A program made the position numbers and the translations under genes. A model generated the notes under the pieces. It made no database searches and was not told the origin of the DNA. It worked only from the letters and a program-made list of their open reading frames with translations. Shown piece after piece: positions 35,909 through 44,235 of a stretch of DNA of 64,000 nucleotides (the first letter of the stretch is position 1; each line of letters opens with the position of its first letter). Source of the DNA: Nitrospira sp. CG24E (GTDB lineage: Bacteria; Nitrospirota; Nitrospiria; Nitrospirales; Nitrospiraceae); the NCBI GenBank assembly GCA_002869895.2, contig NEWP02000021.1, positions 29,491 through 93,490 of the forward strand. The letters run 5' to 3'.

Positions 35909-36064
35909 GAGGGGAAGGGTAGCCCGTTAGTCTCCTTTGCTCGCGCAACGCGCGGCCTCCGAAGGATGGGAAGGGCAGCCCAGTCGTCCTCCTGCTCGCG
36001 GAACGCGCACGATAAGAATGTGCTCGTTCGACGCGCGCAATCGAGGATCGACCAGGCTGCCCTT
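35909..36064 (+). repeat. F1 repeat site C (orphan left half followed by full copy)
   Basis: The full element has its left arm at 35971-35991 and right arm at 36043-36064 (AAGGGCAGCC pairs with GGCTGCCCTT). Half-site 1 is at 35993-36012, an 8-nt spacer follows, and half-site 2 is at 36021-36040. Immediately left (35909-35970) is an orphan left half of the D-type (CTCGCGCAACGCGCGGCC). The junction TCCGAAGGATGGGAAGGG is shared with site E. Confidence 0.85.
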
Positions 36065-36185
36065 GAAAATGAAATGGAAAATTGAAAGACTGCGCGCAGT
36101 TGGAGACCAATCGGGCACCTTTTAACAGAAGATTCAGGCGGACGGGCACCCAGCTCGGCGCCACCGTCAATGGAATCAAGATCAG

Positions 36186-36350
36186 TCACTCCTGCCCTTT
36201 AAGTAGCACTCTCGTGGGGTTCTGGTTGATGGAGATCCCGACCGTTTTCTCCTGCACGTCGCATTCACCGCGGCCAATGACTATCATGTATCCCTTGGGA
36301 TTGAATTCATCAAGAATTCTGTCGTTGAAGTTGCAGACCGCCCGAACCAT
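36186..36350 (-). CDS. Small protein (54 aa) coupled to the HEPN-like gene
   Basis: Translation from ATG 36350 gives 54 residues starting MVRAVCNFNDRILDEFNP and ending NQNPTRVLLKGQE, with a central MIVIGRGECDVQEKTV. The start overlaps the stop of the upstream gene as TAATG, a classic coupling arrangement, which is the main argument that it is real. No family is recognised. It has no membrane segment and one hydrophobic beta-like strand. It could be an antitoxin or accessory subunit for the HEPN-like protein; that is inference from position only. Confidence 0.55.
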   Translation of the reverse strand: MVRAVCNFNDRILDEFNPKGYMIVIGRGECDVQEKTVGISINQNPTRVLLKGQE

Positions 36351-37291
36351 TAAAAGTTTCCGTGAAATTCGTCGAAGCGAAGGGTTTCATAGTTCGCAAG
36401 GTGATCGACATCATTGCTCTCCGCGTCCTTCAATACATCGATGAGACACAATTTTGCATTTCCACGTGCCCGAAGAAAGCTGCGGGCTTGGTCTGCGTTC
36501 CCAAAGGGATGTCTCGGTGCATTAACAACTGCTGGATCAAGCAAGGATTCTTTTAAGATGGCTTCATTGAAGTATTCCATAATTCTGGAGTGAAGACGGC
36601 CTCTATAGTCTGTTTCTCCTGTATCTTGTGGGTCAAAATATTCCCCATGCGTCAGTCGATGGCGTAGCGCATCGCCATGGTTATCCTTTGTTCCCCAAAA
36701 AAGTTCTTTTAGTTCTTTGCCGAGGATTTGTTCCAGTCGTTGGTAATAGGCTGCCCCTTTTCGTTCAGCGTAGGGGATACCGGTCAAGGCTTCCACGGCA
36801 GAGAGCATGAGTAAGAGCCTCGATGAATAACCGAATGTGTTGACCGCATCCCGCCAGTAATAGAAAAACTCTTCTGGTATGTCGGGATGTCCAAGAAGCA
36901 GATCCAGGGCACTTTTCTCCTTCTCCATAAACATGAGGCCCGTAGCTCCTTTTCGATCCAGAACCCACCAGACAAAAGCCACCTTCAAATCGCGGCGCTC
37001 GATCAGAATCGGTTGGTTGAGATGCTCCGTATAACACTGACTCACCAGAGCCATTCGTGGAACAATCCGCAGGAGACGTTTTATAAAGAGTCGCCATGCT
37101 GCCATATAGTCATTGGCTTCAATTTCAGTCGTGGCAAGCCAATAAGGATGCGTCAACCATTCATCGCTTTCATCAACCAGCCAGGATGAAAAAGTCACAC
37201 CTTCAGCAGTAAATGCAGTTGTGTGGGTTGTTGCTCTGCCAACACCAATGTGAGCCAGCGTATGGATTCTTTGCTCCAACCGATACAGCAT
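36350..37291 (-). CDS. HEPN-like (ApeA-type) protein of unknown function
   Basis: 313 residues, ATG preceded by AAAGGAGAGCCCCT on this strand. The C-terminal half resembles Apea-like HEPN domains: helices around YSSRLLLMLSAVEALTG (155-171), a variable helix, then R210-HRLT-H215 followed by GEYF, which fits the Rx4-6H active-site motif of HEPN ribonucleases. The N-terminal 150 residues are unassigned. The sequence looks less GC-rich than its neighbours and lies between housekeeping genes, suggesting acquisition. HEPN proteins are often toxins or anti-phage effectors. Neither activity nor family was verified by search. Confidence 0.6.
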   Translation of the reverse strand: MLYRLEQRIHTLAHIGVGRATTHTTAFTAEGVTFSSWLVDESDEWLTHPYWLATTEIEANDYMAAWRLFIKRLLRIVPRMALVSQCYTEHLNQPILIERRDLKVAFVWWVLDRKGATGLMFMEKEKSALDLLLGHPDIPEEFFYYWRDAVNTFGYSSRLLLMLSAVEALTGIPYAERKGAAYYQRLEQILGKELKELFWGTKDNHGDALRHRLTHGEYFDPQDTGETDYRGRLHSRIMEYFNEAILKESLLDPAVVNAPRHPFGNADQARSFLRARGNAKLCLIDVLKDAESNDVDHLANYETLRFDEFHGNF

Positions 37292-37678
37292 AGGGGCTCT
37301 CCTTTATCTCTGCGCACAAACTAAGTTCCAGCCAATGCAGGTGTAACGGTTCTGTGAAAGAACTATCAAGCGGGGGGCTATCGCGTTTTCGCATCAGTCC
37401 TCTGACTCGCCAATGTGGGGATATTGTTCTGGTTCGGTTAGATTGGTCTCTATAGTCTCAGGGGCGGGGTCGAGCTTAAAATCCCTTGCGTCCTACTCGT
37501 AGTCTTTTTATCAACGATCAAGCGGTTCCGGGATGCCCCGTCTATCCTGTACCAGGTCATTTCGTTGACAGTCTCAGTTTGGCTGTGATACCGTCCACCC
37601 TTCTTCAGCCTCATATAGAGGCGCCTACACCTCGCTCCGGGCAATAGCTCCGGGGCCTTTGTCCAGGAGGATTGCTGC
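37292..37678. other. Intergenic region between HEPN-like gene and rpsF
   Basis: 387 nt holding divergent signals: the ribosome-binding site of the minus-strand HEPN gene and, at 37565-37570, a TTGACA that may be the -35 of the rpsF operon (a poor -10, GATACC, follows after 16 nt, with TGT before it). Near 37632-37655 a GCTCCGGG sequence is repeated. No RNA gene was recognised. Confidence 0.45.
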
Positions 37679-38026
37679 ATGGAGCTCTACGAGTCTCTGT
37701 TCATTATTCGTGCGTCTGTCTCCGACCAGGAGACCGCTGCCTTGATCGAGAAGATGAAGGCGGTGGCAGAAAAGACCGGCGCACAGTTCATCAAGTCGGA
37801 AAACTGGGGTAAGAAGAAACTTGCCTATGAAGTGAAGCGGGAGCGCAAGGGCACCTACGGTTACTTCTACTTCAGAGCGCCCAATATCACGGTCGGTGAA
37901 TTGGAGCGGTCTTACCGGTTGGAGGATTCGATCATCAAGTTCTTGACGGTCCATCTCAAAAAAGAACTTGTGCCGCCACGGCCGCGCGAGGCGATATCGG
38001 AGGAGTTTGCCGGTGGCAGGCTTTAA
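37679..38026 (+). CDS. rpsF: 30S ribosomal protein bS6
   Basis: 115 residues with the bS6 pattern: MELYESLFIIRASVSDQE at the N-terminus, FIKSENWGKKKLAYEVKRERKGTYGYFYF (about 39-67) and IIKFLTVHL. bS6 pairs with bS18 on the 30S platform, and rpsR is three features downstream. The start follows CAGGAGGATTGCTGC, a strong site. The C-terminal tail of about 20 residues overlaps the ssb start. Confidence 0.96.
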   Translation: MELYESLFIIRASVSDQETAALIEKMKAVAEKTGAQFIKSENWGKKKLAYEVKRERKGTYGYFYFRAPNITVGELERSYRLEDSIIKFLTVHLKKELVPPRPREAISEEFAGGRL

Positions 38027-38417
38027 TAAAGTCATCCTCCTCGGGAACCTCACGAGGAATCCTGAGCTGCGGTACACGCCGAACGGGACACCGGTGGCCA
38101 GTTTAGGTCTCGCGGTCAGCCGGCGATACAAGCAGGGCGAGGAATTGAAAGAAGAGGTCTGCTTTGTCGACATCGTTGTGTTCGGCAAGCAGGCGGAACA
38201 TTGCGGACAGTATCTGAGTAAGGGAAACGGAATCATCGTCGATGGGCGGCTGCAGCAGCGCCGGTGGGAAACAGAAGACGGCCAGAAGCGCAGCAAACAC
38301 GAGGTGGTGGCTCAGACAGTCACGTTTATGCCGAAACGCCAGGATGGCGGAGGTGGCGGCGGGTTTGAAGCGCCGGCGCATGATGACGCCGGATATGAAC
38401 CGGAAGAGCACGTCTGA
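38013..38417 (+). CDS. ssb: Single-stranded DNA-binding protein
   Basis: 134 residues from GTG 38013, after TCGGAGGAGTTTGCCG; this start gives MAGFNKVILLGNLTRNPELR, the standard SSB N-terminus. The OB fold continues with TPNGTPVASLGLAVSRRYK, VDIVVFGKQAEHCGQYLSKG and DGRLQQRRWETEDGQKR. The Gly-rich linker (about 108-118) is short and the acidic tip ends PEEHV rather than the DDDIPF type. It overlaps rpsF by 14 nt in the usual rpsF-ssb-rpsR order. Confidence 0.95.
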   Translation: MAGFNKVILLGNLTRNPELRYTPNGTPVASLGLAVSRRYKQGEELKEEVCFVDIVVFGKQAEHCGQYLSKGNGIIVDGRLQQRRWETEDGQKRSKHEVVAQTVTFMPKRQDGGGGGGFEAPAHDDAGYEPEEHV

Positions 38418-38430
38418 GTGAAGCCCAGTG

Positions 38431-38571
38431 TGTCTGGTTCATCTGGTTTGTTTTGTTTATCTGGCGAATTTGGTTCAGCTGGTTAGTTTCGTCTAACCAA
38501 ACAAACAAGACAAACCAAACAACGAGATAAACTGAATAGACCAGATAGACCAAACGAACAAGACAAGCTGG
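38431..38571. repeat. F3 low-complexity hairpin repeat (TG-rich arm, AC-rich arm)
   Basis: The left arm is made of (T)TTGG/TCTGG units and the right arm of CCAAA/CCAGA units, so the strand can fold into an imperfect hairpin of about 50 bp. A shorter relative is at 59942-60013. It separates ssb from rpsR. Confidence 0.65.
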
Positions 38572-38606
38572 TGGACTTTTCAGCATCCTGATAAATAGAG
38601 AGGGAG

Positions 38607-38873
38607 ATGGGTATGGAGCGTGAACAGAGCGGAGACCGAGACGGTGGAGGCGGGGGTCGGTTTTTCCAACGCCGTCGGCCCTGCCGATTTTGTATCGACC
38701 AGGGAGCGATCGATTTTAAGGATGTCGGGTTGCTGAGGAGCTTTTTAACCGAGCGGGGCCGGATCGTCCCGCGGCGTATTTCCGGCAATTGTATGAGGCA
38801 CCAGCGCGAATTGACGGCCGCCGTCAAGCGGGCTCGGCACATCGCTCTCATCAGTTTTGCTGAAGAGCGATAA
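38607..38873 (+). CDS. rpsR: 30S ribosomal protein bS18
   Basis: 88 residues: a Gly/Arg-rich N-terminal extension (about 1-22) and then the bS18 core [18 protein letters not shown] (about 27-44), [20 protein letters not shown] and [11 protein letters not shown]. CxxC...C residues that bind zinc in some bS18 proteins are visible (C27, C30, with C65 possible). It partners bS6. The start follows GAGAGGGAGATGGGT, with the F3 hairpin upstream. Confidence 0.95.
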   Translation: MGMEREQSGDRDGGGGGRFFQRRRPCRFCIDQGAIDFKDVGLLRSFLTERGRIVPRRISGNCMRHQRELTAAVKRARHIALISFAEER

Positions 38874-38887
38874 CGATCGCGTTGGGG

Positions 38888-39502
38888 ATGGGAATGCAGG
38901 TAGGTGCCGCGATGGAATTGCTTAGGCCGCTGCTGGCCGACATAACGGTCGATGGGCTTTCGCTGGTCGGCGAGGCGACGGCTGAAGACCTCGGTCTCTC
39001 TGAGGATGATGCCGTCGTTTTGGGATCGCTGGCTGTGAGTCTGGACCTGACCAACGTCGAAGGGTTGGTTGCCGTGACGGGAGTGTTGGAAGGCACGACC
39101 GTCCGAGAATGTGTACGATGCCTGAAAAAGTACGAGGATCCACTGGCTTTTTCTGTGCGGGCCGCCTTCGCTCCGGAGCCCAAGTCGGCGCCGCGTCATC
39201 CGAAGCGGGTCGATTTGCGAAAGACGAGCACGAAGGTTGCCGAGGCTGAGCCGGAAGAGGAGCCGGACGATCAGTACCAGTATCAAGGCAATCAGCTGGA
39301 ACTGGCTCCCATGTTGCGTGAACACCTCATTCTGTCGGCGCCGATGCAGCCCCTCTGCAGCGACGACTGTTTGGGGCTCTGTGCGCGATGTGGGAAAAAT
39401 TTGAATGAGGGGCCCTGTCAATGTGCCGAGGAATTACCGATCCCGAGAGTTCGAGTCATCCAAGCCGCAAACCGCAAGCCCGGTGGATCGTCAGCGTCCT
39501 AG
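38888..39502 (+). CDS. yceD: YceD (DUF177) family protein
   Basis: 204 residues from ATG 38888 (TTG 38882 and ATG 38894 are in frame). The DUF177 family is needed for normal 23S rRNA levels in E. coli and plants and is nearly always followed by rpmF, as here (37 nt away). Typical motifs: VRECVRCLKKYEDPL (about 77-91) and the C-terminal zinc-ribbon-like CSDDCLGLCARCGKNLNEGPCQC with five cysteines before the end. An acidic insert (EAEPEEEPDD) lies between them. The exact function is not established. Confidence 0.9.
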   Translation: MGMQVGAAMELLRPLLADITVDGLSLVGEATAEDLGLSEDDAVVLGSLAVSLDLTNVEGLVAVTGVLEGTTVRECVRCLKKYEDPLAFSVRAAFAPEPKSAPRHPKRVDLRKTSTKVAEAEPEEEPDDQYQYQGNQLELAPMLREHLILSAPMQPLCSDDCLGLCARCGKNLNEGPCQCAEELPIPRVRVIQAANRKPGGSSAS

Positions 39503-39539
39503 CGTGACCGCCTGCTATTGAAAGTGAGAAACAGTTGCC

Positions 39540-39725
39540 ATGCCAAATCCGAAACATAAACATTCACGAGAACGACGCGACAAACGGCGCACACAAAAAC
39601 TGCGTATCGCCCCTCCGGGCATGTCCGTTTGTCCTCAGTGCCACGAACTGAAGCTGCCGCATTACACCTGTTTGAATTGCGGGACCTATAAGGGTAAGGC
39701 GGTTATCCAGGTCGAAGAGTCCTAA
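39540..39725 (+). CDS. rpmF: 50S ribosomal protein bL32
   Basis: 61 residues with the bL32 signature MPNPKHKHSRERRDKRRTQ, followed by a four-cysteine zinc ribbon (CPQC at about 31-34 and CLNCG at about 44-48). Because all four Cys are kept, this is the zinc-binding (C+) form. yceD-rpmF-plsX-fabH is a widely conserved string linking ribosome and lipid synthesis. Confidence 0.97.
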   Translation: MPNPKHKHSRERRDKRRTQKLRIAPPGMSVCPQCHELKLPHYTCLNCGTYKGKAVIQVEES

Positions 39726-39742
39726 CGAGGTTCATGAGGGGG

Positions 39743-39772
39743 CCGTTGAGCGCTGCTCTTAGGGCTCAACGG
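39743..39772 (+). terminator. Hairpin after rpmF
   Basis: CCGTTGAGC (39743-39751) and GCTCAACGG (39764-39772) form a 9-bp stem with a 12-nt loop, 18 nt after the rpmF stop. No T-run follows, so it may attenuate rather than stop transcription into plsX. Confidence 0.45.
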
Positions 39773-39918
39773 TCGCCTGAATCACCACAGGATTGTGCTC
39801 GTTTCCTGTTGCGTCGATCATGTCACTGCTCTAAACTCCTGCCGCATGCAGCATGGTAACAGCTGCGCTCCTTGTGTGACCACGTAACATATCGTTGTTC
39901 GATGAGCACTCAGCAGCT

Positions 39919-40944
39919 ATGAAGATTGCACTTGATGCCATGGGCTCTGACCATGGACCGGCTCCACTCATTGAAGGGGCTCTCCAGGCCGCCCAGGAAT
40001 GCGATGTCGAGGTGCTGCTGGTCGGTGACGAGGCCATTCTCACCGCCGAATGTCATCGTCTCGGTTGCACGGACTCCCGCCTGTCCATTCGGCATGCCTC
40101 GCAGGTCGTCGAAATGCACGAATCGCCTGCTGCTGTGGCCCGCAAGAAGCGGGACTCCTCTATCTGGATTGCTACGGAATTGGTCAAGAGCGGCGAGGCA
40201 AGTGCCGTGGTCAGTCCCGGGAATACCGGCGCCAGCATGGTGGCGTCGTTCTTTGTGCTCGGCCTGACAAAGGGTGTTGAACGACCGGCGATCGCAACAA
40301 GCCTGCCAACTCTGACCGGTACGGCGATCATGTTGGATGTGGGGGCGAATGTGGACTGTACCGCCCAGCATCTGGCCCAATTCGCCATCATGGGAAATGA
40401 GTATGGAAAATATCTTTTTGGGAAGCCTAACCCCCGTGTCGGGCTGTTGAGTATCGGGGAAGAGGACAGCAAGGGAAATGAGGTCACGAAGGAGGCGTTC
40501 AAGCTCCTCAAAGCGAGCCCGCTCAACTTCATCGGCAATGTCGAGGGCCGCGATGTATATAGTGGGGCCACCGATGTGGTGGTGTGCGACGGCTTTATCG
40601 GAAATGTCGCGCTGAAGATCTCTGAAGGGGTGGCCGATACGATTAAGAAGTTATTGCTCAAAGAGATCTCCGGCTCCTTCTTCGGCCGCTTAGCCTATCC
40701 TCTCATTGCCAAACCGCTCCTGAACTTGAAAAAGAAAATCGATTACGCGGAATTCGGCGGAGCGCCGCTTCTTGGAGTCAATGGTATCACCATGATCTGC
40801 CACGGTCGTTCGTCCGCCAAGGCGATCAAGAATGCCATCCGCCGAGCGAAGGGATTGGCAGAGCATCGCGTCGACGAACTGATTCGACGCGATATTGAAG
40901 AGAGTTTCTCGCAAGCCAAACCCACCGAGGATGCGCCGGTATGA
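39919..40944 (+). CDS. plsX: PlsX, phosphate acyltransferase
   Basis: 341 residues from ATG 39919, giving MKIALDAMGSDHGPAPLIEG, the standard start; the frame upstream is unsupported. PlsX converts acyl-ACP to acyl-phosphate for PlsY in phospholipid synthesis. Landmarks: VSPGNTGASMVASFFVLG (about 95-112), MLDVGANVDCTAQHLAQFA, GLLSIGEEDSKGNEVTKEAF (about 174-193) and VVCDGFIGNVALK. The stop overlaps the fabH start (ATGA). Confidence 0.96.
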   Translation: MKIALDAMGSDHGPAPLIEGALQAAQECDVEVLLVGDEAILTAECHRLGCTDSRLSIRHASQVVEMHESPAAVARKKRDSSIWIATELVKSGEASAVVSPGNTGASMVASFFVLGLTKGVERPAIATSLPTLTGTAIMLDVGANVDCTAQHLAQFAIMGNEYGKYLFGKPNPRVGLLSIGEEDSKGNEVTKEAFKLLKASPLNFIGNVEGRDVYSGATDVVVCDGFIGNVALKISEGVADTIKKLLLKEISGSFFGRLAYPLIAKPLLNLKKKIDYAEFGGAPLLGVNGITMICHGRSSAKAIKNAIRRAKGLAEHRVDELIRRDIEESFSQAKPTEDAPV

Positions 40945-41915
40945 GAGCTCGCATTGCAGGAACCGGGGCCTATGCGCCGACTAAGGTGCTGACCAATGCC
41001 GACCTCGAACGAATGGTGGCTACATCGGACGAATGGATTGTCGAACGAACCGGGATCCGTGAGCGACATGTGGCAGGTCCGGGCGAGGCCTGTTCCGATC
41101 TGGCGGTAAAGGCGGCTGAGCGGGCATTGAGGGCCGCAGGGGTGAATGCGGCCGATCTCGATCTGATCCTGTTGGCCACCTGTACCGGCGATTATCCGCT
41201 TCCTGCCACCGCCTGTCTCATTCAACATAAGCTGGGGGCGACGCGCGCGGCTGCCTGCGATCTATCGGCTGCCTGTTGCGGGTTCGTCTACGCGCTGTCG
41301 GTGGCGGATGCTTATGTGAAGACCGGCATGCGCCATGTATTGATTATTGGATCGGAAGTGATGTCGGCGATTACCGACTGGACCGATCGCAACACCTGTA
41401 TTTTGTTTGGCGATGGGGCTGGGGCGGCAGTCGTCAGCGCGAGCGAGAACGACCGGGGCATCCTCTCGACCCATCTTCGTTCCGATGGCGCCCTCTGCGA
41501 ATTGATCGCAGTGCCGGGGGGAGGATCGCGTTTGCCGCCTTCTGAAAAGGTTGTGGTGGAGCGGATGCAGTATATCAAGATGAGGGGAAACGAGACTTTT
41601 AAGGTGGCGGTTCGGACCTTGGAAGAAGTCGCGCGCGAGACCTTGGCTGCGAATCATCTTCGTATTGAAGATCTCGATCTCTATGTGCCCCACCAGGCGA
41701 ATGTGCGTATCCTCAAGGCCGTGGCCGAACGTCTTAGACTTCCGCCGGAGAAAGTGATGTTGAATCTCGATCGGTACGGGAATACGTCGGCTGCGTCGAT
41801 TCCCATTGCGTTGGACGAGGCGGTGCTGCAGGGGAGAATCAAAGAGGGGAGCTTGGTGATGTTAGGGGCCTTCGGCGCGGGATTGACCTGGGCCTCCGCG
41901 CTCATCAGGTGGTAG
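40941..41915 (+). CDS. fabH: FabH, beta-ketoacyl-ACP synthase III
   Basis: 324 residues of the condensing-enzyme fold. It joins acetyl-CoA and malonyl-ACP to start fatty-acid synthesis. The catalytic triad is visible: Cys in CDLSAACCGFVYAL (about 112), His in PHQANVRIL (about 250) and Asn in GNTSAASIP (about 280). The N-terminal DEWIVERTGIRERH is typical. It overlaps plsX by 4 nt; a 220-nt gap then separates it from fabD. Confidence 0.95.
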   Translation: MRARIAGTGAYAPTKVLTNADLERMVATSDEWIVERTGIRERHVAGPGEACSDLAVKAAERALRAAGVNAADLDLILLATCTGDYPLPATACLIQHKLGATRAAACDLSAACCGFVYALSVADAYVKTGMRHVLIIGSEVMSAITDWTDRNTCILFGDGAGAAVVSASENDRGILSTHLRSDGALCELIAVPGGGSRLPPSEKVVVERMQYIKMRGNETFKVAVRTLEEVARETLAANHLRIEDLDLYVPHQANVRILKAVAERLRLPPEKVMLNLDRYGNTSAASIPIALDEAVLQGRIKEGSLVMLGAFGAGLTWASALIRW

Positions 41916-42014
41916 TGGGGGGAGCGATCGACAGTCAGTTGCCAGCTCGGACTTGGAAGTTGGAGTTGCGCGCTGATGGCTTATGGCTGACAACGTCCCC
42001 GGAACTTTTTCCCG

Positions 42015-42045
42015 TTGACATTCAAAGGAAATTCGACGATATCTA
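42015..42045 (+). promoter_or_regulatory. Weak promoter candidate before fabD
   Basis: A perfect TTGACA (42015-42020) is followed by GATATC after 17 nt or TATCTA after 19 nt, about 90 nt before fabD. The -10 is poor. The surrounding 220-nt gap has no recognised gene. Confidence 0.3.
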
Positions 42046-42135
42046 ACCACGCAGGAACGGCGCGCGTGCCCTTTCCAGCTGTGAATATTTCGATGATGCA
42101 AGCAACCGGTAGCCTCGTGCAATCACTTCGGTAGC

Positions 42136-43137
42136 ATGGCAATTCTCCAATCAACCAACTCATCCGGCATCGGGCTGGTCTTTCCAGGCCAGGGGTCTCA
42201 GTCGGTTGGGATGGGAAGAGCGCTGCTGGAGGTCCAGCCCACTATTCGGAGTCTCTATGAAGAAGCCTCGTCGGTGCTGGGATATGACATTGCCGCTCTG
42301 TGTTTTGAAGGGCCGGCAGAACAGTTGAATCTGACGGAATATACTCAGCCTGCCTTGCTGGTGAGCAGCATGGCCGCGCTCCAGGCATTGAAGCCGCTTG
42401 GTATTTCTCCGATCGCAGTGGCCGGTCACAGCCTGGGTGAATACTCGGCTCTTGTCGCTGCCGAGGGAATGACGTATCGTGATGCGGTCGGGATCGTCCA
42501 GAAGCGAGGCCGGTATATGGCCGAAGCGGTCCCGCCCGGGACTGGGCTTGTCGCTGCGTTACTCGGTCTCGCCGCAGACGTGGTGAAGGATGTCTGCAAG
42601 GAAGCCTCATCCGTAGGAGTCGTGGCTGCGGCAAACTTCAATTCTCCCGGACAGATTGTCATTGCCGGGGAAAAGGCTGCCGTGGAGAGGGCCATTGAAC
42701 TGGCAAAGACTAAAGGCTGTAAGAGGGCGATTCCCCTCCCTGTCAGTGTGCCGGTGCATACACCACTGATGCAGAAGGCGGCGGATCGACTCGCGGGCGA
42801 ATTGGCCGCCATTTCCTGGTCCGATCTCAAGATGCCATTGGTAAATAATGCGGAAGCAAGAGCGATTACGAAGGCCGGCGATATCCAGGCGTCGTTAGTA
42901 CGGCAACTTCCCTCTTCCGTGCTCTGGGAAGATACGGTGAGAACCATGTCTACGATGGGTGTGAATACGTTTGTCGAAGTTGGGCCTGGAACGGTCTTAA
43001 GCGGTTTGATCAAGCGGATTCTGCCGGAAGCGGTGACGCTGAACGTCAACGATCCTAAGTCGCTCGAGGCGACTCTAAGGACGTTAAATGTGAATCGTGA
43101 AACGGTGTTGTCAGAGCGTTTAACGAATAACGTTTAG
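42136..43137 (+). CDS. fabD: FabD, malonyl-CoA:ACP transacylase
   Basis: 333 residues. FabD loads malonyl groups on ACP. The N-terminal LVFPGQGSQSVGMGRALLE (about 14-32) and the nucleophile motif AGHSLGEYSALVAA (about 95-108, Ser at about 98) are visible, with the catalytic His in VPVHTPLM (about 211-218) and a conserved Gln/Arg loop between them. The protein is slightly longer than typical (about 310). It is followed after 17 nt by fabG. Confidence 0.95.
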   Translation: MAILQSTNSSGIGLVFPGQGSQSVGMGRALLEVQPTIRSLYEEASSVLGYDIAALCFEGPAEQLNLTEYTQPALLVSSMAALQALKPLGISPIAVAGHSLGEYSALVAAEGMTYRDAVGIVQKRGRYMAEAVPPGTGLVAALLGLAADVVKDVCKEASSVGVVAAANFNSPGQIVIAGEKAAVERAIELAKTKGCKRAIPLPVSVPVHTPLMQKAADRLAGELAAISWSDLKMPLVNNAEARAITKAGDIQASLVRQLPSSVLWEDTVRTMSTMGVNTFVEVGPGTVLSGLIKRILPEAVTLNVNDPKSLEATLRTLNVNRETVLSERLTNNV

Positions 43138-43154
43138 CGATTAACGGAGTTGTG

Positions 43155-43898
43155 ATGTCTCTTCAAGGTAAAGTTGCGATAGTGACCGGAGCGGCGCAAG
43201 GGATCGGTCGAGCGATTGCGGAAGCGCTGGCTCAAGCTGGGGCTGATATTGTGGTGGCCGATCTCGATCCGAGCCGGTCGAAGGACACGGTTGCGGCGGT
43301 GGAGCAGTTGGGCCGCAAGGCGCTGAATGTCAAAGTCAATGTGGCGGATGCAACCGATACCAAAGCGATGGTCGATCAGGTCCTGAAGGAATGGGGGAAG
43401 GTCGACATTTTAGTGAACAATGCCGGGATTACGCGTGACGGGCTATTGTTGCGGATGAAGGAGGAAGACTGGAACCTCGTGTTGCAAGTCAATTTGAACG
43501 GGACGTTCAATTGCATCAAGGCGGTCTTGCTCTCGATGACCAAACAGCGCTATGGTCGCATCGTCAACATCGCGTCGATTGTCGGAGTGATGGGTAATGT
43601 GGGGCAAGCGAATTACGCGGCATCCAAAGCGGCGGTGATCGGATTGACCAAGACGGTTGCACGTGAATATGCCAGCCGCTCGGTTACGGTGAACGCAGTT
43701 GCGCCGGGATTCATCGATACGGCCATGACGCAGGGATTATCGGCGGAGGTAAAAGATACACTACAGAAGCAAATCCCGTTGGGACGATTGGGCACTGCAG
43801 CCGATATTGCGGCAGCGGTGCGTTTTCTCGTATCGGACGAGGCAGCCTACATCACAGGACATGTCTTGCACGTGAACGGTGGGATGTTGATGACTTGA
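43155..43898 (+). CDS. fabG: FabG, 3-oxoacyl-ACP reductase
   Basis: 247 residues of the short-chain dehydrogenase family. ATG 43155 gives MSLQGKVAIVTGAAQGIGRA with the TGxxxGIG nucleotide loop. NNAGITRDGLLLRM, the Ser of NIASIVG and the YxxxK of NYAASKAAVIGLT give the catalytic tetrad, and the C-terminal GHVLHVNGGMLM closes the fold. It reduces beta-ketoacyl-ACP with NADPH. A GTG just upstream (43152) is a less likely start. Confidence 0.95.
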   Translation: MSLQGKVAIVTGAAQGIGRAIAEALAQAGADIVVADLDPSRSKDTVAAVEQLGRKALNVKVNVADATDTKAMVDQVLKEWGKVDILVNNAGITRDGLLLRMKEEDWNLVLQVNLNGTFNCIKAVLLSMTKQRYGRIVNIASIVGVMGNVGQANYAASKAAVIGLTKTVAREYASRSVTVNAVAPGFIDTAMTQGLSAEVKDTLQKQIPLGRLGTAADIAAAVRFLVSDEAAYITGHVLHVNGGMLMT

Positions 43899-43986
43899 CG
43901 ACTCTGTGAACGGAATATTGTATGATGCTGCGGCAGGTTCGCAGCTATAAGGAGGAGGCAGGATGGGAAAGGAGGCAGGAAAAGCA

Positions 43987-44220
43987 ATGGGCACTGTGGA
44001 TGAGCGGGTAAAGAAAATTATCGGTGAACAGCTTGGAGTCGAAGAGGATGAGGTGACGCCGGAAGCCAGCTTCGTGGAAGACCTTGGCGCCGACTCGCTC
44101 GATACGGTTGAGTTGGTGATGGCCCTCGAAGAAGAATTCGGTATCGAGATTCCGGACGAAGATGCAGAAAAGATCCTGACGGTCGGGAAAGCGTTGGACT
44201 ATATTAAGGAAAAGGCCTAG
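43987..44220 (+). CDS. acpP: Acyl carrier protein
   Basis: ATG 43987 gives a 77-residue ACP ([18 protein letters not shown]), the family size, with AAAGGAGG at 43968-43975. ATG 43963 is also preceded by a strong AAGGAGGAGG and would add eight residues (MGKEAGKA), so both starts may be used. The 4'-phosphopantetheine Ser is in [18 protein letters not shown]. It carries growing acyl chains for FabH, FabF and PlsX, all encoded close by. It is very acidic, as expected. Confidence 0.95.
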   Translation: MGTVDERVKKIIGEQLGVEEDEVTPEASFVEDLGADSLDTVELVMALEEEFGIEIPDEDAEKILTVGKALDYIKEKA

Positions 44221-44235
44221 CGGTCGCAGGATGTG

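Noticed and set aside
41981-42163. Minus-strand frame in the fabH-fabD gap ending ...FPLNVNGKKFRGRCQP
   Set aside because: It looks somewhat protein-like and could be a gene remnant, but it lacks a ribosome-binding site, overlaps the fabD start and has no family I can name.
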